64,000 nt of DNA. Source: Phycisphaerales bacterium (GTDB lineage: Bacteria; Planctomycetota; Phycisphaerae; Phycisphaerales; SM1A02). The notes below the pieces were generated by a model that saw only the letters and a list, made by a program, of their open reading frames with translations, ran no database searches and had not been told where the DNA came from. Numbering within the stretch: the first letter of the stretch is position 1; each line of letters begins with the position of its first letter. This document shows, one piece after another, positions 60,533-64,000 of this stretch. The stretch spans positions 29,802 to 93,801 of the forward strand of contig JASMKH010000005.1 of assembly GCA_030749435.1 (NCBI GenBank), given 5' to 3'. A program made the position numbers and the translations under genes.

Positions 60533-60733
60533 TCAAATCGGTTTGACCGCAATCGCCTTCAGCCCGGGCGCCGCGTCGACGGCCTCATACTCAACGCGCT
60601 GGCCTTCTTGAATCAGTTCAACATCCGCCCCGACGACATCGCACCCCAGAAAGACGTCCCGATCGCTCTCGTCGGGCGTGATAAATCCGAAACCACGCAG
60701 CTCAAAGTACCTCGTGACGGTTCCGGTCGGCAT
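60533..60733 (-). CDS. Cold-shock-domain protein
   Basis: 66 residues, the size of CspA-type proteins. RNP1-like LRGFGFITPD and RNP2-like RDVFLGCDVV, with a five-strand barrel pattern. The usual aromatic/basic residue in KGFGFI is Arg, and the VFVH motif is VFLG, so RNA affinity may differ. It binds single-stranded RNA or DNA. AGGAG lies six bases before ATG 60733. Upstream on the same strand is an exceptionally G-rich leader. Confidence 0.85.
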   Translation of the reverse strand: MPTGTVTRYFELRGFGFITPDESDRDVFLGCDVVGADVELIQEGQRVEYEAVDAAPGLKAIAVKPI

Positions 60734-60984
60734 GTCGCGTCGCACTCCTGATGAGAACCACGATTGGCGAACCGGCTCGATGGTACGAAGTCGATCGCCA
60801 GCCGTCGAGCGCCCCCGCCCCCGCCCCGGCCCCGCCCCCGCTGTCCACCAGGTCCCCCCATTCCTGCCGCGGCGAGCCCAAGTGCCAAGGCCCTCGCAGC
60901 AGGGCCGCTGGCCGTCCTCACGGGCTCCCTGCCGGCCCCCCCCGCTCGGCGAATCGAAGGCCCTTCCACAACCAGCGCAAGACA
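60734..60984 (-). promoter_or_regulatory. G-rich leader or promoter region of the cold-shock gene
   Basis: Read on the minus strand, 60807-60842 carries at least five runs of 4-5 G separated by one or two bases, and further G6 and G8 runs lie near 60853 and 60939. This can form G-quadruplexes in the non-template strand or in the RNA leader. No gene is visible. Confidence 0.45.
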
Positions 60985-61008
60985 ACGCCGCGCATCGTGG
61001 CGCGGCGT
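60985..61008 (-). terminator. Terminator of tRNA-Lys
   Basis: ACGCCGCGC (60985-60993) and GCGCGGCGT (61000-61008) form a perfect 9-bp stem with a 6-base loop. On the minus strand it is followed by TTGTCTTG. Confidence 0.7.
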
Positions 61009-61018
61009 CAAACGAGCA

Positions 61019-61091
<73 letters not shown>

Positions 61092-61100
61092 GAAGGAGGC

Positions 61101-61106
61101 ATGGTA
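61101..61106 (-). promoter_or_regulatory. -10 element of tRNA-Lys
   Basis: TACCAT on the minus strand, nine bases before the 5' end of the tRNA. Confidence 0.4.
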
Positions 61107-61110
61107 TCGG

Positions 61111-61133
61111 CTTCACCCGCAATGCGAGTGAAG
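61111..61133 (-). terminator. Hairpin after the cysteine desulfurase gene
   Basis: CTTCAC and GTGAAG plus three inner pairs around an AAT loop (one mismatch). It lies 22 bases after the stop at 61155 and just ahead of the tRNA-Lys promoter. No T tract. Confidence 0.4.
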
Positions 61134-61154
61134 CAGGGCCCCCCCGGACACGGC

Positions 61155-62390
61155 TCAATGCTGCGAGTCGAGCCTGGCCAGCGTCTCGGGCGCGGGGATG
61201 GCATCGGTGGGCGGACGGAGCCGCTGGATGGCTGCAACCGACTCGGCAATGATCTGTATCGCTCGCTCCAGGTCCGTCCATTTGGTTTCACGACACCAAC
61301 TGAAACGGACCGACCCGTAGGGTGCTTCCGGAATCTGGCACGGCTGATGCCCCATCGCCTGCAGGACCGCAGACTCCTTGATCGCGCCGGAGGAGCATGC
61401 CGAGCCGGCGGAGGCGTCGAGGCCACGTTCCGACAACACCAGCAGCAGCAGTTCGGCCTCGATCGAGGGGAATCCGACGCTGGAGGTCGACCACATTCGA
61501 GTGGCCGTGGCGCCGTTGATACAGGCCCCGGGCACCGTGTCCACCAGGAGCGTCTCAAACCGATCCCGCAGCAACGTCATCTGCTCGTGACCACCGCCCG
61601 CGAGCCACTCTTGGGCTTGGGATGCGGCGGTCCCGAGCCCCACGAACCCGGGCACATTCTCGGTTCCTCCGCGTCGGCCCTGCTCCTGCCCCCCTCCGAT
61701 GACGAGCGGTCGAACTGCCACACCCCGCTTGATCCAGAGCACTCCAGTCCCTTTCGGACCGTGGAACTTGTGCCCCGCGCAGCTGAGCATGGTGAGCGGG
61801 AGGGACGAGACGTCTGTAGGCATCTTGCCGACCCACTGCGTCGCGTCGGTGTGGAAGGGCACGCCGAACGCCTCGCACACGCGGCACAGTTCTTCGATCG
61901 GTTCGATCACTCCGGTCTCATTGTTCGCCCACATGACCGAGACCAGTGCCACCGAGTCCTCATGCGACTCCAGAACCTCGCGAAGCGTGGCCGGGTCAAC
62001 ACAACCCGCGTCGCTGCTGGGCAGATGAATCGTCTCAACGCCCTCTTCGGAGAGCCGCTCAAGCATTTCGCGTACCGCAGCGTGCTCAACCTCGCTGGTC
62101 ACCACAACCCGCCGTTCCGGTGCCGAATGCACGGCCGAACAGATTGCAGCATTGACAGACTCACTACCCCCCGAGGTGAAGACAATCTCATCGGCGTTGG
62201 CGCCGAGCAACTCGGCGACCTGTTCCCGAGCGTGTTCGAGGGCGCGGCGAGCCCGCTGCCCCGACACGTGGATGCTTGAGGGATTGCCCCACACGTGGTC
62301 CACGGTGTCCAACACCGCCGCCGTGACCTCCCTGCTCTGGAAGGTGGTGGCGTTGTGATCGAGATACAGGCGATCTGAGGAGTCGGGCAT
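61155..62390 (-). CDS. Cysteine desulfurase (NifS/IscS family)
   Basis: Takes sulfur from cysteine for iron-sulfur clusters and tRNA thiolation. 411 residues. LDHNATTF opening; ESVNAAI; SEVEHAAVREM; PLP lysine in SCAGHKFHGPKG; GGGQEQGRRGGTENV; active-site Cys in GSACSSGAIKES, with the long loop of the IscS/NifS group. ATG 62390 is chosen at the family's usual start, just ahead of YLDHNAT; the upstream frame is open through the tRNA-Leu gene and cannot be coding. No iscU, iscA or suf genes are adjacent. It could donate sulfur to MnmA. Confidence 0.93.
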   Translation of the reverse strand: MPDSSDRLYLDHNATTFQSREVTAAVLDTVDHVWGNPSSIHVSGQRARRALEHAREQVAELLGANADEIVFTSGGSESVNAAICSAVHSAPERRVVVTSEVEHAAVREMLERLSEEGVETIHLPSSDAGCVDPATLREVLESHEDSVALVSVMWANNETGVIEPIEELCRVCEAFGVPFHTDATQWVGKMPTDVSSLPLTMLSCAGHKFHGPKGTGVLWIKRGVAVRPLVIGGGQEQGRRGGTENVPGFVGLGTAASQAQEWLAGGGHEQMTLLRDRFETLLVDTVPGACINGATATRMWSTSSVGFPSIEAELLLLVLSERGLDASAGSACSSGAIKESAVLQAMGHQPCQIPEAPYGSVRFSWCRETKWTDLERAIQIIAESVAAIQRLRPPTDAIPAPETLARLDSQH

Positions 62391-62484
62391 GGGGAGGAAC
62401 GCTCCGAGTGAAGGCGGTGGGCGTGAACAACCTCGTATGGTAGGTACTCCCCCCGCGGAGGCCGGCAGCGGCCTGCATGCGCCG

Positions 62485-62521
62485 TAAACGAAACAGCGGG
62501 CCCCGAACTCGGAGCCCGCTG
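62485..62521 (-). terminator. Intrinsic terminator of tRNA-Leu
   Basis: CAGCGGGC (62494-62501) and GCCCGCTG (62514-62521) form an 8-bp stem with further inner pairs. On the minus strand it is followed by TTTCGTTTA (62493-62485). Confidence 0.75.
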
Positions 62522-62526
62522 CACCA

Positions 62527-62612
62527 TGCGGCTGAGAGGAGTCGAACCTCCACGGGATTTTACTCCCACTAGAACCTGAATCTAGCGCGTCTGCCAATTC
62601 CGCCACAGCCGC
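62527..62612 (-). tRNA. tRNA-Leu (anticodon CAG)
   Basis: 86 bases with a long variable arm, as expected for leucine. Acceptor GCGGCTG/CAGCCGC with discriminator A; D-arm GTGGCGGAATTGGCAGACGC; anticodon stem CTAGA/TCTAG around TTCAGGT; T-arm GAGGTTCGACTCCTC. CCA is not encoded. Confidence 0.96.
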
Positions 62613-62625
62613 GGGGAAGCGAGGG

Positions 62626-62631
62626 AGTATA
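62626..62631 (-). promoter_or_regulatory. -10 element of tRNA-Leu
   Basis: TATACT on the minus strand, 13 bases before the tRNA 5' end. Confidence 0.5.
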
Positions 62632-62670
62632 CCCATCACGGCTCCCGACGGGAATGTGGCGACGAGCCAC

Positions 62671-63867
62671 TCAGGCCTTGGCGGTCTCGCCCTCCGGTGT
62701 CTCGGTTGCTGCGGCCGGGTCGGCCACCACGCCCCTGGACTCCAGCACCTTGGCGTGCAACTCAGCGAAGAGTTCCGGATTCCCGGCGATGAAGGCCTTG
62801 GAGTTCTCACGACCCTGTCCGAGTCGCACCTCTCCATAACTGAACCACGCGCCTGACTTCTTCACGTGCCCGTCCGCAACGGCCAGATCCAAAAGATCGC
62901 CCGTGGCGCTGATGCCCTCGTTGAACATGATGTCAAACTCGGCATCCCGGAACGGCGGTGCGATCTTGTTCTTGACCACGCGAGCTCGCACCCGGTTGCC
63001 GACATTCTGGTCGCCATCCTTGATTGCGCCGATTCGGCGGATGTCGATTCGGACGGACGAGTAGAACTTCAGCGCGCGGCCACCCGGAGTCGTCTCGGGA
63101 CTCCCGAACATGACACCGATCTTCTCACGCAACTGGTTGATGAAGATCACGACCGAGCTGCTCTTGGCAATGGCGCCGGTCAACTTTCGAAGTGCCTGAC
63201 TCATCAGCCGAGCCTGCAGGCCGACATGGCTGTCACCCATGTCACCCTCGATCTCCGCTCGCGGAATGAGCGCAGCAACCGAGTCGACGATGATGACGTC
63301 GAGTGCGTTGGAGCGGACGAGCATTTCGCAGATCTCGAGTGCCTGCTCACCCGTGTCCGGCTGGGATACCAGCAACGAATCGAGATTGACGCCGAGTCGC
63401 TTGGCCCAAGTCGGATCAAGGGCGTGTTCAGCATCGATCATCGCCGCCGTGCCGCCGTTCTTCTGCGCATTGGCCGCGATCGTCAACGCGAGCGTCGTCT
63501 TGCCGGACGACTCCGGCCCGAACACCTCGACCACCCGGCCCTTGGGCACACCCCGCCCACCGAGCGCCAGGTCCAGACTCAGCGTTCCGGTCGACACACC
63601 TTCGATCGATCGAACCTGATCGCCTGCAAGCCGCATGATGGACCCGGTGCCGAACGCGGTATCAATCTGCGAGATCGCCCGCTCAAGTGCCTCAAGGCGG
63701 CCTTTTTCCTGAGCCCCCTTTCCCTCGGTCGTCGCTGCGGCCTTTCGTGCCATGGCTGTCTTCGTTCCTTCCTGCTCGTGTCCTTTCGAGCCGACGCGAA
63801 CCCTACCACGCGTGGCACCGGTTCCCTTGGTTGTGGCCTTCTTTCGTGTGCCGTTGCTGGTGACCAT
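62671..63867 (-). CDS. recA: RecA recombinase
   Basis: Strand-exchange protein and SOS co-protease. Walker [14 protein letters not shown]; Walker [14 protein letters not shown]1 region [19 protein letters not shown]2 region [16 protein letters not shown], all canonical. ATG 63867 gives 398 residues and has AAAGGA seven bases upstream; it adds a 38-residue, lysine-, arginine- and threonine-rich N-terminus not usual in RecA. The alternative ATG 63753 gives the normal length (360) with a poorer ribosome site (AGGAAGGA 12 bases away). The C-terminus is less acidic than in E. coli. No LexA-type box is evident upstream. Confidence 0.96.
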   Translation of the reverse strand: MVTSNGTRKKATTKGTGATRGRVRVGSKGHEQEGTKTAMARKAAATTEGKGAQEKGRLEALERAISQIDTAFGTGSIMRLAGDQVRSIEGVSTGTLSLDLALGGRGVPKGRVVEVFGPESSGKTTLALTIAANAQKNGGTAAMIDAEHALDPTWAKRLGVNLDSLLVSQPDTGEQALEICEMLVRSNALDVIIVDSVAALIPRAEIEGDMGDSHVGLQARLMSQALRKLTGAIAKSSSVVIFINQLREKIGVMFGSPETTPGGRALKFYSSVRIDIRRIGAIKDGDQNVGNRVRARVVKNKIAPPFRDAEFDIMFNEGISATGDLLDLAVADGHVKKSGAWFSYGEVRLGQGRENSKAFIAGNPELFAELHAKVLESRGVVADPAAATETPEGETAKA

Positions 63868-64000
63868 CGGAGCGTCCTTTCATCCGTCAGGTTGGCCGCG
63901 GTCGGGCCTGGAAGCGGGTCTGGTGAGGCGATGCTGCCCGCATGACCCGGGTGGAGCTGGGAGGGCGGTTGCCCTGCCTCGAAACAGCCAACCACCATCT

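Noticed and set aside
62391..62837. Long N-terminal extension of the cysteine desulfurase
   Set aside because: The frame passes through the tRNA-Leu gene and its terminator, so it cannot be the real start.
63868..64000. SOS/LexA operator ahead of recA
   Set aside because: Neither CTG-N10-CAG nor GAAC-N4-GTTC type boxes are convincing in the 133 bases visible; the planctomycete box is not known to me.

Overview
The window is a GC-rich (low-to-mid 60s percent by eye), densely coded bacterial chromosome segment with no insertion sequence, prophage, CRISPR array or rRNA. It most likely comes from a planctomycete of the class Phycisphaerae. The evidence is a C-terminal dockerin-like pair of EF-hands, a small exported protein ending in a PAPG-hydrophobic-RRRR sorting tail, a prepilin-like protein, a toroid/DUF4159-type protein, a fused GldF-GldG exporter, and GACC-type cysteine modules in a giant secreted protein. 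This placement is inference from protein style, not from a marker gene search.

Layout. 1-5.4 kb, plus: end of miaA, topA, ispG and a prepilin-like protein. 5.4-7.3 kb, minus: a TraB-like exported protein and an ExbB-type channel, divergent from ispA and dxs (isoprenoid supply, with ispG nearby), then a large toroid/DUF4159-type protein, a thioesterase, purN, DUF502, hpf, a ptsN-like gene and HPr (to 16.2 kb). 16.2-28 kb: gpsA (minus), a metal-type P-ATPase, fbaB (minus), mnmA-ggt, an RNase HII-like protein, fusA-ribD. 28-33 kb, minus: a three-gene GldA / GldFG / DUF4340 ABC exporter. 33-40.2 kb: an orphan GAF-receiver protein, prmC (minus), a glycosyltransferase and the bifunctional proline catabolic enzyme PutA. 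40.2-45.6 kb, minus: TIM-barrel protein, cmk, plsC, a Kef-type antiporter and yifB in one tight cluster. 45.7-49.7 kb, plus: gcvH, uvrB, purD. 49.7-56.4 kb, minus: a 1773-residue secreted cysteine-rich protein, a small membrane protein and an EgtC-like amidotransferase. 56.4-58.7 kb, plus: a structured noncoding region, an HTH-TPR regulator and a small exported protein. 58.7-64 kb, minus: recA, tRNA-Leu, cysteine desulfurase, tRNA-Lys, a cold-shock protein, an RsmB-like methyltransferase and a lipoprotein transglutaminase.

Most of the window is core metabolism and information processing, packed with 1-4 base start/stop overlaps. The part most likely to be a new system is 56.7-58.7 kb: an HTH plus alpha-helical TPR regulator co-transcribed with a small exported protein, behind a noncoding stretch full of perfect inverted repeats. 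This resembles the layout of RRNPP peptide-sensing systems of Firmicutes, but in a planctomycete-like genome. Other points of interest are a giant secreted protein that looks like a metalloprotease whose zinc site has been lost, an RNase HII-like protein with an altered GRG motif, a P-type ATPase with CPG in place of CPC, and at least six genes whose -10 hexamer ends 6-9 bases before the start codon, implying leaderless messages.
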